Assembly (NCBI RefSeq): GCF_020447225.1
Contig: NZ_JAJAEO010000187.1
Coordinates: forward strand, 1-64,000
Direction of reading: 5' to 3'
Length of the DNA stretch: 64,000 nt
Origin: Methylophaga pinxianii
GTDB lineage: Bacteria > Pseudomonadota > Gammaproteobacteria > Nitrosococcales > Methylophagaceae
Part shown: positions 28,759 to 38,603 of the stretch, piece by piece
Layout of the letters: the number at the start of each line of letters is the position of its first letter
How positions within the stretch are numbered: position 1 is the first letter of the stretch
Position numbers and translations under genes: made by a program
The notes under the pieces: generated by a model
What the model saw: only the letters and a program-made list of their open reading frames with translations
Told to the model about the DNA's origin: nothing
The model's database searches: none

Positions 28759-29502
28759 CTAATCCTGCCCGCGCTCGGCAATAAATTCTTCCAATAAAGC
28801 AGCCTGCTCTGTTGTTAATGTCATCGATTCCAACAAATCAGGTCGCCGTAACCATGTTCGTCCTAAGGACTGTTTGAGACGCCACTGACGTATTGCCTCA
28901 TGATTTCCACCTAACAGTACGGCTGGCACTGTCTGGCCATTTAACTCTTCAGGTCGGGTGTAATGTGGATGGTCCAGCAGACCACTCATGAATGAATCCT
29001 GCTCAGCAGATTCAGCATCACCCAATACCCCTGGTAATAAGCGGGCAATGCCATCAATCATCACCATGGCTGCCAGCTCACCCCCACTGAGGACATAATC
29101 ACCTATCGACCATTCCTCATCAATTTCCTGTTCTACTAATCGCTCATCAATACCTTCGTAGCGACCAGCCAGCAAAATCATTGATTCGCGTTTGGCCATT
29201 TCACCTAACGCGTGTTGATTCAGCTTTTGTCCCTGTGGTGATAAATAAATAACTTTCACATCATCACCAAGTTGCTGTTTTGCAGATGTAATTGCATCCA
29301 ACAAGGGACTAACTTTCATGACCATCCCGGGCCCGCCACCATAAGGGCGGTCATCCACGGTCTGATGTTTATCTAACGTAAAATCTCTGGGGTTAAGGTA
29401 ATTCAGGCTTAATCTGCCTTGTTTTACCGCCCGTCCAGTTACGCCATATTCTGTCACCGCAGCAAACATCTCCGGAAACAATGAAATTACCGATAGCTGC
29501 AT
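28759..29502 (-). CDS. trmD: tRNA (guanine-N1-)-methyltransferase
   Basis: Methylates G37 of tRNAs, which prevents frameshifting. It is a SPOUT trefoil-knot protein of 247 residues with SLFPEMF at the N terminus, [26 protein letters not shown] and the knot segment [16 protein letters not shown]. It lies between rimM (nine bases upstream) and rplS (13 bases downstream), the conserved gammaproteobacterial order. Confidence 0.97.
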   Translation of the reverse strand: MQLSVISLFPEMFAAVTEYGVTGRAVKQGRLSLNYLNPRDFTLDKHQTVDDRPYGGGPGMVMKVSPLLDAITSAKQQLGDDVKVIYLSPQGQKLNQHALGEMAKRESMILLAGRYEGIDERLVEQEIDEEWSIGDYVLSGGELAAMVMIDGIARLLPGVLGDAESAEQDSFMSGLLDHPHYTRPEELNGQTVPAVLLGGNHEAIRQWRLKQSLGRTWLRRPDLLESMTLTTEQAALLEEFIAERGQD

Positions 29503-29511
29503 TTCATCGTT

Positions 29512-30036
29512 CTAAAGATAATCAGCTTGCCAATCAACCTGAATCTGTCTCTTTTCCAGATCAACCTGCAATACGGTTATATCTAAAACAAACGGGATCA
29601 GATATTGCGTATCTGCTTCTGTCCCATTTACCACTAAAACATCGTTGGCACCTGTCTCTAACAAGTGATCAACAATGCCCAGCTTTTCATTATCAGTATT
29701 AATCACGGTCAGACCCACTAAGTCTGCCCAATAAAACTCATCTTCTTCCGTTTCGAGCAATTGCGAACGTTTAATCGCCAGCTCTGATCCAATCAACGTC
29801 ATAGCCTGATTACGGTCAGTGACTTTCTCAAGGCTCATAACCACCGCTTTACCTTGTAGCTGACCACCATTTACTTCGATTGGAATCCAATCACCATGGC
29901 GATGCACGTAAAGCGGTTTGTATTCGAGGATATTGTCGCGTGGGTCAGTAAAAGAAAACACTTTCACCCAACCCTTAACGCCAAATACTCCTGATATTTT
30001 CCCTACCGGGATAAATTCGCTGGCATCAGCCATCAC
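29512..30036 (-). CDS. rimM: Ribosome maturation factor RimM
   Basis: Assists assembly of the 30S head domain around S19. It has an N-terminal RimM barrel (VGKISGVFGVKGWVKVFSFTD, about residues 11-31) and a C-terminal PRC barrel (EFYWADLVGLTVIN onward). The length is 174 residues. Two adjacent start codons (MMADAS) are possible and make no functional difference. It follows rpsP by 18 bases. Confidence 0.96.
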   Translation of the reverse strand: MMADASEFIPVGKISGVFGVKGWVKVFSFTDPRDNILEYKPLYVHRHGDWIPIEVNGGQLQGKAVVMSLEKVTDRNQAMTLIGSELAIKRSQLLETEEDEFYWADLVGLTVINTDNEKLGIVDHLLETGANDVLVVNGTEADTQYLIPFVLDITVLQVDLEKRQIQVDWQADYL

Positions 30037-30054
30037 GACACTCCCGGAGTGAAA

Positions 30055-30303
30055 TTAAGCAGCTTTTTGTGCTTGCTTGATCAGCTGAGCAACACGCTCA
30101 GAAGTTTGTGCACCTTGGCTGATCCAATGTTTAACACGCTCTAAATCAATGCGTAATTCTTCTTCTTGACCTTTAGCGATTGGGTTGTAGAAACCAAGAC
30201 GCTCGATATAACGTCCATCACGTTTGCTACGTGAATCTGTTACGACAATGCCGTAGAAAGGACGCTTTTTAGCGCCGCCGCGTGTCATTCTAATTGTTAC
30301 CAT
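30055..30303 (-). CDS. rpsP: 30S ribosomal protein S16
   Basis: A small-subunit protein of 82 residues with the canonical N terminus [20 protein letters not shown] and the [12 protein letters not shown] motif. It is the first gene of the rpsP-rimM-trmD-rplS operon. ffh ends 86 bases upstream on the same strand, and part of that gap probably carries the operon promoter. Confidence 0.97.
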   Translation of the reverse strand: MVTIRMTRGGAKKRPFYGIVVTDSRSKRDGRYIERLGFYNPIAKGQEEELRIDLERVKHWISQGAQTSERVAQLIKQAQKAA

Positions 30304-30389
30304 AAACCTACCCGTTGAAAATCTGGATGGAAAAATAGAGTTATTTTACGCACTTATCTTACGTTTGCAAAGCTGTAAATACGATTGTC

Positions 30390-31760
30390 CTAAAATGGCA
30401 TGCCACCACCGCCCATCGGCAGTTTTCCACCCAGGCCACGCATCATTTTCGCCATGCCGCCTTTCTGGCCCATTTTTTTCATCATTTTTTGCATTTGCGA
30501 AAACTGTTTCAGTAAACGATTGACATCCTGAATCTGTGTTCCTGAGCCAGCTGCAATACGTTTTTTTCTCGAACCTTTTATTAATTCAGGACGACGGCGC
30601 TCTTTGGGTGTCATGGAGTTAATCATCGCTTCCATTTTCACCAGTTCTTGATCATTGGCCTGGTTTTTTACAGAATCCGGAAGCTGTCCCATACCGGGCA
30701 ACTTGTCCATTAATGAGGTCAGTCCGCCCATTTTGCTCATTTGTTGCAACTGATCACGAAAATCTTCGAAATCGAAACCTTTACCTTTTTTAAGCTTGTT
30801 CGCCAGCTTTTCGGCAGAACCGGCATCCATCTTGCGCTGGGCTTCTTCGACCAGCGACAACACGTCACCCATGCCAAGAATTCGTGAAACGATACGATCA
30901 GGATGGAAAACTTCCAATGCGGTTGTCTTTTCGCCAACCCCCATAAACTTTATCGGCTTACCGGTAATATGACGTATTGATAAAGCTGCACCACCTCGTG
31001 CATCACCATCTGTTTTGGTCAAAATGACCCCTGTCAGAGGCAGGGCTTCATTAAACACCTTGGCCGTATTGGCAGCATCCTGACCGGTCATACTATCTAC
31101 GGTGAACAGGGTTTCAACCGGATTAATCGCCGCATGGATGCGTTTGATTTCACTCATCATGTCATCGTCAATATGCAACCGACCGGCTGTATCAATAATG
31201 ACGACATCAACGTACTCAAGTTTGGCCTGCGCCACGGCGGCTTGCGCAATTACTACGGGATCCTGACTGGCATCACTGGGAAAAAATTTCGCTTCTACAT
31301 CCGTGGCCAATGTTTTGAGCTGTTCAATCGCCGCAGGCCGATAGACGTCAGCACTAGCGACCATCACCGATTTTTTGTGACGCTCTTTTAGGAATCGGGC
31401 CAGCTTCGCCACACTGGTCGTTTTACCAGCACCTTGTAACCCCGCCATCAGAATAACGACAGGCGGCTGACTATTGAGATTAAGGCTGTTATCTTCATCG
31501 CCCATCACAGCGACCAGCTCGTCGTTTACTATTTTGACGAAAACCTGACCCGGACTGAGACTGCGCATTACATCCTGTCCCATTGCCCGCTCTTTTACTC
31601 TTTCAATAAATTCGCGAACAACGGGTAGTGCAACGTCGGCTTCCAGCAAAGCCATGCGCACTTCACGTAAGGTTTCTTTAATATTATCTTCGGTGATTCG
31701 ACCCTGGCCACGCAGTTTCTTAAGGCTACCGGCGAGTCTGTCACTTAGGCTGTCAAACAT
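30390..31760 (-). CDS. ffh: Signal recognition particle protein Ffh
   Basis: A GTPase that binds 4.5S RNA and signal sequences and delivers ribosome-nascent chains to FtsY. It has N and G domains with the P-loop GLQGAGKTT (about residue 107), DTAGR, TKTDGDARGG, and the GTPase insertion. A methionine-rich M domain follows (for example MQKMMKKMGQ and MAKMMRGLGG). The length of 456 residues is normal. It is divergent from ypjD, with 282 bases between that hold the structured repeat at 31807-31934. Confidence 0.97.
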   Translation of the reverse strand: MFDSLSDRLAGSLKKLRGQGRITEDNIKETLREVRMALLEADVALPVVREFIERVKERAMGQDVMRSLSPGQVFVKIVNDELVAVMGDEDNSLNLNSQPPVVILMAGLQGAGKTTSVAKLARFLKERHKKSVMVASADVYRPAAIEQLKTLATDVEAKFFPSDASQDPVVIAQAAVAQAKLEYVDVVIIDTAGRLHIDDDMMSEIKRIHAAINPVETLFTVDSMTGQDAANTAKVFNEALPLTGVILTKTDGDARGGAALSIRHITGKPIKFMGVGEKTTALEVFHPDRIVSRILGMGDVLSLVEEAQRKMDAGSAEKLANKLKKGKGFDFEDFRDQLQQMSKMGGLTSLMDKLPGMGQLPDSVKNQANDQELVKMEAMINSMTPKERRRPELIKGSRKKRIAAGSGTQIQDVNRLLKQFSQMQKMMKKMGQKGGMAKMMRGLGGKLPMGGGGMPF

Positions 31761-31806
31761 AATGTATCCTGCATCGTTACTGAAAAATCAGTACTGTTTA
31801 GATAAC

Positions 31807-31934
31807 AGTCTGTTTATCTTTCATCATCACCGCTGAATGCGATTTTGTGTCCAGCATCGTGAAAATAAAATGATGTCGTTATTCTACATAAGTCATTCCT
31901 ACTCACTCAGTAGGCAATGAAAGATAAACAGACT
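31807..31934. repeat. Inverted-repeat element between ffh and ypjD
   Basis: A perfect 18-base inverted repeat: 31807-31824 (AGTCTGTTTATCTTTCAT) is the reverse complement of 31917-31934, with 92 bases between. Inside it, CATCAT (31822-31827) can pair with ATGATG (31870-31875), and CCTACT/AGTAGG forms a small hairpin at about 31898-31914. TAGATA occurs just outside both ends (31799-31804 and 31936-31941), which looks like a target-site duplication but is short enough to be chance. It could be a small non-autonomous mobile element, a structured RNA leader, or an operator. No open reading frame lies within it. Confidence 0.65.
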
Positions 31935-32042
31935 CTAGATATTGCATTATAACTGATATGATATCCGGCGAAGCAGCTTATCGTTTATGATAAAACAGCC
32001 TTTAAGCGGATAAACATTACTAAAATTTAAGGATTTTCGCTC

Positions 32043-32840
32043 ATGGCCATTGCCAACGCATTAGCCTTCTTATTGTATTTAAGTAGTAGCGTTATCTTGA
32101 TCCGTGACTTTGTCAAACGGGATCATAACGCGAATAAACTTGCTTTACCGATTGGTATTTTGACCACCTTGGCACTGTTGTTTCATGCTGCAGATATTTA
32201 TTTCACCATGAAATTTGCCCAAGGTTGGGATTTAAGCTTGATGAGCAGCTTATCTATCGCTGCCTGGTTAATGGCGTTTATTGCCATGTTAGCAGGTATG
32301 CGTTCTCCTGTTGCCCATCCGGGTATTGTGGTTTATCCCCTGGTTGCTTTATGTCTGATGTTTAAAGTCGAAGCCCCCGGTAGTCAACAAACCCTGAGTG
32401 ATCCAGCGCTGGAGTGGCATATTTTACTGTCACTTACTGCATATGCCTTACTGGCACTTGCCGCGATGCAGTCTGTCATTCTGGCGATTCAGGAAAAACA
32501 ATTACGCAAAAAAAATGCAAGCGGCCTTATGCGCAAGCTTCCGCCCCTGCAAACGATGGAAAAAGCACTATTTCAATTGCTTAACGCCGGGTTTATTTTA
32601 TTGACTCTGGGTCTGGTCACCGGCTTTGTATTTGTAAATGACTTTATTGCCCAGCATGTTGCCCATAAAACGGTTTTATCGGTTATTGCATGGCTGGTTT
32701 TTGCTGGATTATTGTGGGGCCGGAGGCAATATGGCTGGCGAAGCCAGACAGCGGTTAAGTGGACGTTATCCGGTTTTGGATTTTTATTGCTGGCCTACGT
32801 CGGTAGCAAACTCGTTCTCGATTTTTTAATTCAAAGTTAA
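32043..32840 (+). CDS. ypjD: YpjD/CcsA-type inner membrane protein (cytochrome c assembly family)
   Basis: A 265-residue protein with about eight transmembrane helices, matching the CcsA-like YpjD family found next to ffh and corB in gammaproteobacteria. Family members relate to haem-handling cytochrome c assembly proteins, but the YpjD function is not well defined. The conserved histidine-bearing helix regions (FHAADIYF, LEWHILLSL) are present. The 202-base upstream half of the ffh-ypjD gap carries the inverted repeat. It is followed by corB with four bases between. Confidence 0.85.
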   Translation: MAIANALAFLLYLSSSVILIRDFVKRDHNANKLALPIGILTTLALLFHAADIYFTMKFAQGWDLSLMSSLSIAAWLMAFIAMLAGMRSPVAHPGIVVYPLVALCLMFKVEAPGSQQTLSDPALEWHILLSLTAYALLALAAMQSVILAIQEKQLRKKNASGLMRKLPPLQTMEKALFQLLNAGFILLTLGLVTGFVFVNDFIAQHVAHKTVLSVIAWLVFAGLLWGRRQYGWRSQTAVKWTLSGFGFLLLAYVGSKLVLDFLIQS

Positions 32841-32844
32841 GCTG

Positions 32845-34128
32845 ATGCTGGAAAATACTTCATTAATAGCACTATTTCTGATCCTGTTCTTTTTATTAGT
32901 GTTATCGGCTTTTTTTTCAAGCTCCGAAACGGCCTTGATGTCGTTAAATCGCTATCGACTGAAACACCTTGCTCAACAAGGACATCGCGGAGCGATAATT
33001 GCCAGCAGTCTGCTGGCAAGACCAGATCGACTGATTGGCCTTATTCTGCTGGGTAATAATTTCGTCAATATTTTTGCCTCAGCCATCGCAACCGTCATCG
33101 GCATCAAGTTGCTGGGCGAGAATGGTATTGTTGTGGCGACCTTTACCTTAACGTTAGTCATACTATTATTTGCTGAAGTCACTCCTAAAACCCTTGCCGC
33201 TTTGCATCCGGAGCGTGTGGCTTATCCCGCCAGTTTTGTTTTAAAACCTCTCTTATTTATATTGTATCCATTGGTATGGTTTACCAGCGCCATTACTAAC
33301 CAGTTATTAGGACTGTTTGGTGTCAGTCGAGAGGATGCAACCTCCACAGCCATCAATATCGAAGAATTACGGGTCGCCTTGATGGAGGCTGGCAGTATGA
33401 TTCCAAATAGGCATAAAGATATGCTTATGAGTATTCTGGATTTGGAACAAGTTACGGTTAATGACGTGATGGTGCCGCGTAATGAAATCGAAGGTATTGA
33501 CATCAATCTGCCGTTTTCAGAGATCGTCAAACAGCTGTCACATTGTGGCTATACCCGATTACCGGTTTACCGCGACAGTATGGATAATATCGTCGGTATA
33601 TTACATGTCCGTAAAGCCTTGAATCTGATGACGCAGGACAACTTAAATCCTCAGTCATTCCAGAGCATTGTTAAAGAAGCCTACTTCGTCCCGGAAGGTA
33701 CCCCACTTAATACTCAGCTGATCCAGTTCCAGCGTAAATTACGCCGCACAGGTCTGGTGGTCGATGAATATGGTGATTTGCTTGGTTTGATTACGCTGGA
33801 AGATATTTTCAGAGAAATTGTCGGCGAGTTCACAGCCAACACAATTGATGACGAAAAAGAAATTCATCCACAAATCGATGGAAGTTATCTTATTAATGGT
33901 TCGGCCAATATTCGTGAATTGAATCGAACATTGGATTGGAGTTTGCCCATAGATGGTCCAAAAACGATTAATGGGTTGGTTTTGGAATATCTAGAAAGTA
34001 TCCCAGATCCCGGTGTGAGCTTACGTATCAACGGATATGTGATTGAGGTAATCCAAACGGCTGATAACGCCATCAGAACCGTGCGGCTTCGCCAATTAGA
34101 GCCAACTACCGAGGCGGAGCAAAGTTAA
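32845..34128 (+). CDS. corB: CNNM/CorB-CorC type transporter (HlyC/CorC family)
   Basis: A probable Mg2+/Co2+ efflux or transport protein of the inner membrane. Domain order is a DUF21/CNNM membrane domain (about residues 1-190, with FFSSSETALMSLNRYRL near the N terminus and FAEVTPKTLAA), a CBS pair (about 205-335, VNDVMVPRNEIEGID onward), and a CorC_HlyC domain (about 340-420). The length of 427 residues and the location after ypjD match E. coli CorB (YfjD). It ends one base before the start of the next gene, so the two are probably co-transcribed. Confidence 0.9.
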   Translation: MLENTSLIALFLILFFLLVLSAFFSSSETALMSLNRYRLKHLAQQGHRGAIIASSLLARPDRLIGLILLGNNFVNIFASAIATVIGIKLLGENGIVVATFTLTLVILLFAEVTPKTLAALHPERVAYPASFVLKPLLFILYPLVWFTSAITNQLLGLFGVSREDATSTAINIEELRVALMEAGSMIPNRHKDMLMSILDLEQVTVNDVMVPRNEIEGIDINLPFSEIVKQLSHCGYTRLPVYRDSMDNIVGILHVRKALNLMTQDNLNPQSFQSIVKEAYFVPEGTPLNTQLIQFQRKLRRTGLVVDEYGDLLGLITLEDIFREIVGEFTANTIDDEKEIHPQIDGSYLINGSANIRELNRTLDWSLPIDGPKTINGLVLEYLESIPDPGVSLRINGYVIEVIQTADNAIRTVRLRQLEPTTEAEQS

Positions 34129-34129
34129 G

Positions 34130-36058
34130 TTGGCTAATCTGCGGATACGATGCTTCGGCTTCACTGATGCAGATCATCAACAACTGCAAACCTTACTCAC
34201 GCAGTACAACTCTTCATTAAACCATCAATGGCAAATCAGTCGATTAGGCCATGCCGTTTTGTATTTTTACAATATTGATAACGCTGAAGGCCTGAAAGCC
34301 TGGCAACAGCGTGATATTAATCTGCTTAATATTTATTGCAGTCGACGCAACACCAGTCGAGAACAAAATCTGCTGCAAATAAAATTACCACTTACCAGAA
34401 GCAATTTATTTTCTGTATTTGCTTTTGCTGAAAGACATTTTTCCCATTCCAGCAAATTAACCGCTAAAGGTTTTCATTTTCTGCAGACGCCTGCCAAATT
34501 AATCAATCCCAGGTTGTTTCGTATGTGGCTGGGAAACAAGTTGTTACGCAACGAAGCCAAACCGGCGAAGGATCTCCCCCCATTGCATCTGCTGGTGTCT
34601 GAGATGACTGTCGAGCGACGGGGAGATATTATTACCGTTCCGGCGCTTTTGAAAACCTGGTTATCACAGCTTACTGATGATCCAGTCCAACGGCTTTCAA
34701 TTCTATTGGCAAACCTGCAAGCCATCAAACAACATCATATCTCTGAAAACAGACAGATAAACCTTTTGGAAGTCTACTATCATGAATTAAAAAGGCTTTT
34801 ATTACAGCGTGACAGCAAAACCCTTGCTGCAGAAGCCAGCATAAAAAGGCCTGCCCCCAAAAACCTGAACAATTTTAGCCTGACATTACGCTGTTTAGCC
34901 GAATTGTATTTCAATCTAGCTGACAAACATTATCAACGCGGTGAACGTCCAGCAGAACAACCCCGATATTTATTTTGTTTAAATCGAGGCAGCGATTTAC
35001 TTGCTTTACAGATTCTCCATGCCTATATGTATTATCGAACACCCCCGCCAAACTGCTGGGCCCAACTTCATCAAATACTAATTTACCTGGAACAGGCAAA
35101 AGCACTTGAGCTCAAGCCAGAACTAGCATCGCTCGAAACCAGTGATAGTTTTGAGCACATTTATAAACACATCGTTTTAATTGCCATTGCCGATCCATAT
35201 AGTGTGTCAAAACACGCTGTACTTCGGCTATATAATTTGTTCTCAGAGGTATTGGATAAAGCTGTCATTACCGTTATACCGCCGCAACAACAAGTTCTGG
35301 AAAATGCGTTTCTGCTGACAGGTTATTTCTGTATTGACGCTGAACAGGACGAAGCACCAAAAGCCTTATCGAAAACACCCCAGTTAATTCGAGTTGCTGC
35401 TGATAGTCGTATGTTACAAACACAGGATGTTTTAACAATTCTGGGGCAAAAGCTGATTCCCGCCCATAAACAGGAAAACAGCCTGGATCTCCAGTTGATT
35501 CGGCAGGTCATGCCTCAACTTGCTGCTAATTATCAACGCCAGTCAGCCCGGCAACAGCTGCTGGATACGGGCTATATTGAATTAGTTTATGGCTTCGAGA
35601 ATATTGTTGATTTTCTTAATGGTGCTGTTTCGACCAGCTTGAATGCGATGGTATTAAATAATTCAGATCAAGGTAGTTTGCTGCTGTTTGAAAAGTTGCA
35701 AGACAATATTGATGTGAATGAATTAGTGTTGATAAAGACTTCCGGCAAACTGCAACTCGCCACCATTTGCTGGTTTTGTAATGATTGGCAACATAATGCT
35801 CAGGCAGGTTTGAGCTTGATTGATGGCTCGCCGGAAATCGTCACCTGCCAACCGAAATCCGCCAGTTATTTATACTCGGCTTTACAATTAAACACACAAA
35901 TTCCAGCACTAATTACACAGAAAGGTGTCTTTAGTCCTAAACGCCAACTAACTGTATTCAAACCAAATGGAAGCTTTACCAGTGTCGAAACCAAGGACTT
36001 ATTTTCAGCGACATTGGATTATGAACGTTTTAGCTATATCGTCAAAGCCGGTTCATAA
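34130..36058 (+). CDS. Uncharacterised protein with a probable C-terminal PilZ domain
   Basis: A 642-residue protein that I cannot assign to a named gene. Visible features are a predicted soluble N-terminal part without signal peptide and a helix-rich middle (about residues 160-400). The middle includes the segment RGSDLLALQILHAYMYYRTPPPNCWAQLHQ. The C-terminal part has R470-x3-R474 followed by N510-N-S512-x2-G515. Those two match the RxxxR and [DN]xSxxG motifs with which PilZ domains bind cyclic di-GMP, and the strands after them (LVLIKTSGKLQLATICWF, then AGLSLI) fit the barrel. Start is a TTG one base after the corB stop, with GGAG upstream. Cyclic-di-GMP binding is inferred from motifs only. 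Confidence 0.6.
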   Translation: MANLRIRCFGFTDADHQQLQTLLTQYNSSLNHQWQISRLGHAVLYFYNIDNAEGLKAWQQRDINLLNIYCSRRNTSREQNLLQIKLPLTRSNLFSVFAFAERHFSHSSKLTAKGFHFLQTPAKLINPRLFRMWLGNKLLRNEAKPAKDLPPLHLLVSEMTVERRGDIITVPALLKTWLSQLTDDPVQRLSILLANLQAIKQHHISENRQINLLEVYYHELKRLLLQRDSKTLAAEASIKRPAPKNLNNFSLTLRCLAELYFNLADKHYQRGERPAEQPRYLFCLNRGSDLLALQILHAYMYYRTPPPNCWAQLHQILIYLEQAKALELKPELASLETSDSFEHIYKHIVLIAIADPYSVSKHAVLRLYNLFSEVLDKAVITVIPPQQQVLENAFLLTGYFCIDAEQDEAPKALSKTPQLIRVAADSRMLQTQDVLTILGQKLIPAHKQENSLDLQLIRQVMPQLAANYQRQSARQQLLDTGYIELVYGFENIVDFLNGAVSTSLNAMVLNNSDQGSLLLFEKLQDNIDVNELVLIKTSGKLQLATICWFCNDWQHNAQAGLSLIDGSPEIVTCQPKSASYLYSALQLNTQIPALITQKGVFSPKRQLTVFKPNGSFTSVETKDLFSATLDYERFSYIVKAGS

Positions 36059-36118
36059 ACCCTGTTAAATGGCTTATCATCTTTAATATAACACCCATCT
36101 AAAGCACAGGATAAAAGC

Positions 36119-38587
36119 ATGCGCACCTTTATCAAACTGATTATCGCAATAATCATCATTGCTATCGCTGCACTCGCAGCACTCCCTTTCATTATCGATC
36201 CGAATGATTATAAAGATGAGATTGCAGCGCAGGTTGAAAAGGCCACGGGCCGGCAATTAACACTTCAAGGCGATATCAGTCTTTCTGTATTTCCCTGGAT
36301 TGCCTTAGAACTCGGACCATTATCGCTGAGTAATGCCAGCGGTTTTAAAGCAGAATCATTTGCCAGTGTGGAAGCCGCTGAAATTCGCATCAAATTGATG
36401 CCTTTGCTGAAAAAACAGTTGGAAATGGACACCATTGTTTTGGATGGACTGCTATTGAATCTGGAAACCAACGAAGCAGGTGTAACTAACTGGGATGATT
36501 TGACTGAACCAAAAGCAGAAACAGACGAGACCGCCTCAACCACTTCAGACAGCTCTGCAACTGAACCTTCAAATGGTTTGGCAGCCATTAGCATTGCTGG
36601 AGTCAAATTAACCAATGCCAATGTATTGTGGTCGGATGCCAGTAAAGATGAAAATTTTCAGCTACGTAACCTCAATCTTGATACTGACCCGCTAGTCCCC
36701 GGTGAACCAACGGCTTTAACGACCTCCTTTGATTTGATTAGCAGTAAGCCAGAAGCCAAAGCCCATATCAAAATTGATACTAACGTCATTGTCGATTTGG
36801 AAAAACAAGTTTATGCATTGGAAGAACTGAAACTGAATACTGTGGCCAATAGCTCTGCGATGCCATTACAACAAGCCAATTTAAACTTACAAGCTGATGT
36901 AAATGCCAATATGGCGAGTGAAATGATCACCATTAATAACCTTGTCATGAATTTACAGGCAGCTGGTATTGAGCAAAAAATTGATGCCGAGTTAACTGGG
37001 TTAATTGAAGCGAATCTAGCCACTCAACAACATCGCATCAGTAACCTTGTCATTACGGCCGACCTTGAAGATGAGAAGCTTCCAGGCGGCAAGGCTAAAT
37101 TGGATGTAAACACTAATATTATTGCCAATTTGGCTGATGAAACCTTCCAAGCCAATGATCTTGCGATCAAACTGGCAGATCTCACTATGAATGGCCGTTT
37201 TCAGGGTGAAAAGATTTTGTCAGATGATCTTGCTTTTAATGGCAACATCCAAATCAAGCCTTTCAATCTTCGCAAGTTAGCGAATGATTTAGAAGTAGAA
37301 CTTCCCGAAATGGCAGATACCAGCACGCTGGAGTTGGTTCAGTTGACTACTGAACTCAGTGGTACTAAAAATTCTGTGCAGACTAAAGACTTACAGTTAA
37401 CACTTGATCAGAGCCAGTTAACCGGTCAGTTTGGGATGCGTAATTTTGAAAAACCTGCATACACCTTTAATTTGTCATTAGACCAAATTGATGCTGACCG
37501 CTATCTTCCGCCGGTCAAGGAAGGCGCCGACCAACCTGCGCAAGAAGTGACGACACCTGCAACTGCAGCTGCGGGAGGCTCCAGTGAATTACCGCTAGCT
37601 ACCTTACGTGACATTAACGCAAAAGGAAGTCTGAATATTGGAAAACTCAAAGCAAGTGGAATAAGCACTGAAAATATTGTGATTACTATTGATTCAAAAG
37701 ATGGATTAATAAAACTCAGTCCATTATCTGCAGAGCTGTATCAGGGAAAGTATCAAGGTAATATCAATATTGATGCACGAGAGGACAACCTGAAACTGGC
37801 TATTGATGAAACTTTGCAAGGGGTTCAGGCAGGTCCATTACTAATGGATCTGACCGGTAATGACCGTATCTCGGGCACTGCTAATGCCAATGTAAAACTG
37901 AATGGCAGTGGTAAAGATCTTGATGCAATTAAGCAAAGTCTGGCTGGCAATGGCGCATTTTCTTTTACTGATGGTGCATTAAAGGGAATTAATATCGCAG
38001 AAGCCATTCGTCAGGCTAAAGCCCTGCTTTCAGGACAAAAAGCCACCGAAAACAATCAACCGGTGCAAACAGACTTCAGCAGCTTGAAAGGCTCTTTTAC
38101 GGCAAATGAAGGTATTGTGAACAATCAGGATCTCGAACTCATGTCCCCCTTGCTGCGTGTCACTGGCGCCGGCGATATCGATATACCAAGAGAAGTCATC
38201 GATTATGCTGTCCGGGTTTCAATCGTGGGCACTGCCGAAGGTCAGGGTGGTAAAACTCTGGAAGAGCTGAAAGGCTTAACTATTCCAGTTAAAATTACGG
38301 GTAGTTTTGATAGTCCACGGCCACAAGTAGATTTGGCAGCTGTTTTAAAAGAACAAGCTACGGATGAAATGAAAGCCAAAGCAGAAGAAAAACTAAAAGA
38401 AAAATTGGGTGACGGCTTGGGTGGTTTATTGGGTGGTAAGCTCGGTATCGAGTCTGAATCCGAGTCCTCCTCGACTACTACTGAGGAGCCAGTAACGGAA
38501 GAACAACCTTCAGCTGATACCACTGAGGAAGAAGCATCTCCTTCAGCAGAAGATGCTCTCAAAGAGAAACTCAAGAGTTTATTCTGA
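36119..38587 (+). CDS. AsmA family protein
   Basis: A large (822-residue) envelope protein of the AsmA family, related to proteins thought to help lipid transport between membranes. It has an N-terminal membrane anchor (IKLIIAIIIIAIAALAALPF) followed by IDPNDYKDEI and the conserved ATGRQLTLQGDISLSVFPWIALELG region. Beta-rich repeats fill the rest, and the C-terminal AsmA_2-like segment is at about 600-740. The last 45 residues are an acidic, Ser/Thr/Glu-rich low-complexity stretch. A good AGGA site lies eight bases before the ATG. E. coli AsmA is shorter, at about 617 residues. Confidence 0.88.
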   Translation: MRTFIKLIIAIIIIAIAALAALPFIIDPNDYKDEIAAQVEKATGRQLTLQGDISLSVFPWIALELGPLSLSNASGFKAESFASVEAAEIRIKLMPLLKKQLEMDTIVLDGLLLNLETNEAGVTNWDDLTEPKAETDETASTTSDSSATEPSNGLAAISIAGVKLTNANVLWSDASKDENFQLRNLNLDTDPLVPGEPTALTTSFDLISSKPEAKAHIKIDTNVIVDLEKQVYALEELKLNTVANSSAMPLQQANLNLQADVNANMASEMITINNLVMNLQAAGIEQKIDAELTGLIEANLATQQHRISNLVITADLEDEKLPGGKAKLDVNTNIIANLADETFQANDLAIKLADLTMNGRFQGEKILSDDLAFNGNIQIKPFNLRKLANDLEVELPEMADTSTLELVQLTTELSGTKNSVQTKDLQLTLDQSQLTGQFGMRNFEKPAYTFNLSLDQIDADRYLPPVKEGADQPAQEVTTPATAAAGGSSELPLATLRDINAKGSLNIGKLKASGISTENIVITIDSKDGLIKLSPLSAELYQGKYQGNINIDAREDNLKLAIDETLQGVQAGPLLMDLTGNDRISGTANANVKLNGSGKDLDAIKQSLAGNGAFSFTDGALKGINIAEAIRQAKALLSGQKATENNQPVQTDFSSLKGSFTANEGIVNNQDLELMSPLLRVTGAGDIDIPREVIDYAVRVSIVGTAEGQGGKTLEELKGLTIPVKITGSFDSPRPQVDLAAVLKEQATDEMKAKAEEKLKEKLGDGLGGLLGGKLGIESESESSSTTTEEPVTEEQPSADTTEEEASPSAEDALKEKLKSLF

Positions 38588-38603
38588 TTAATACTAGCCT
38601 AGA

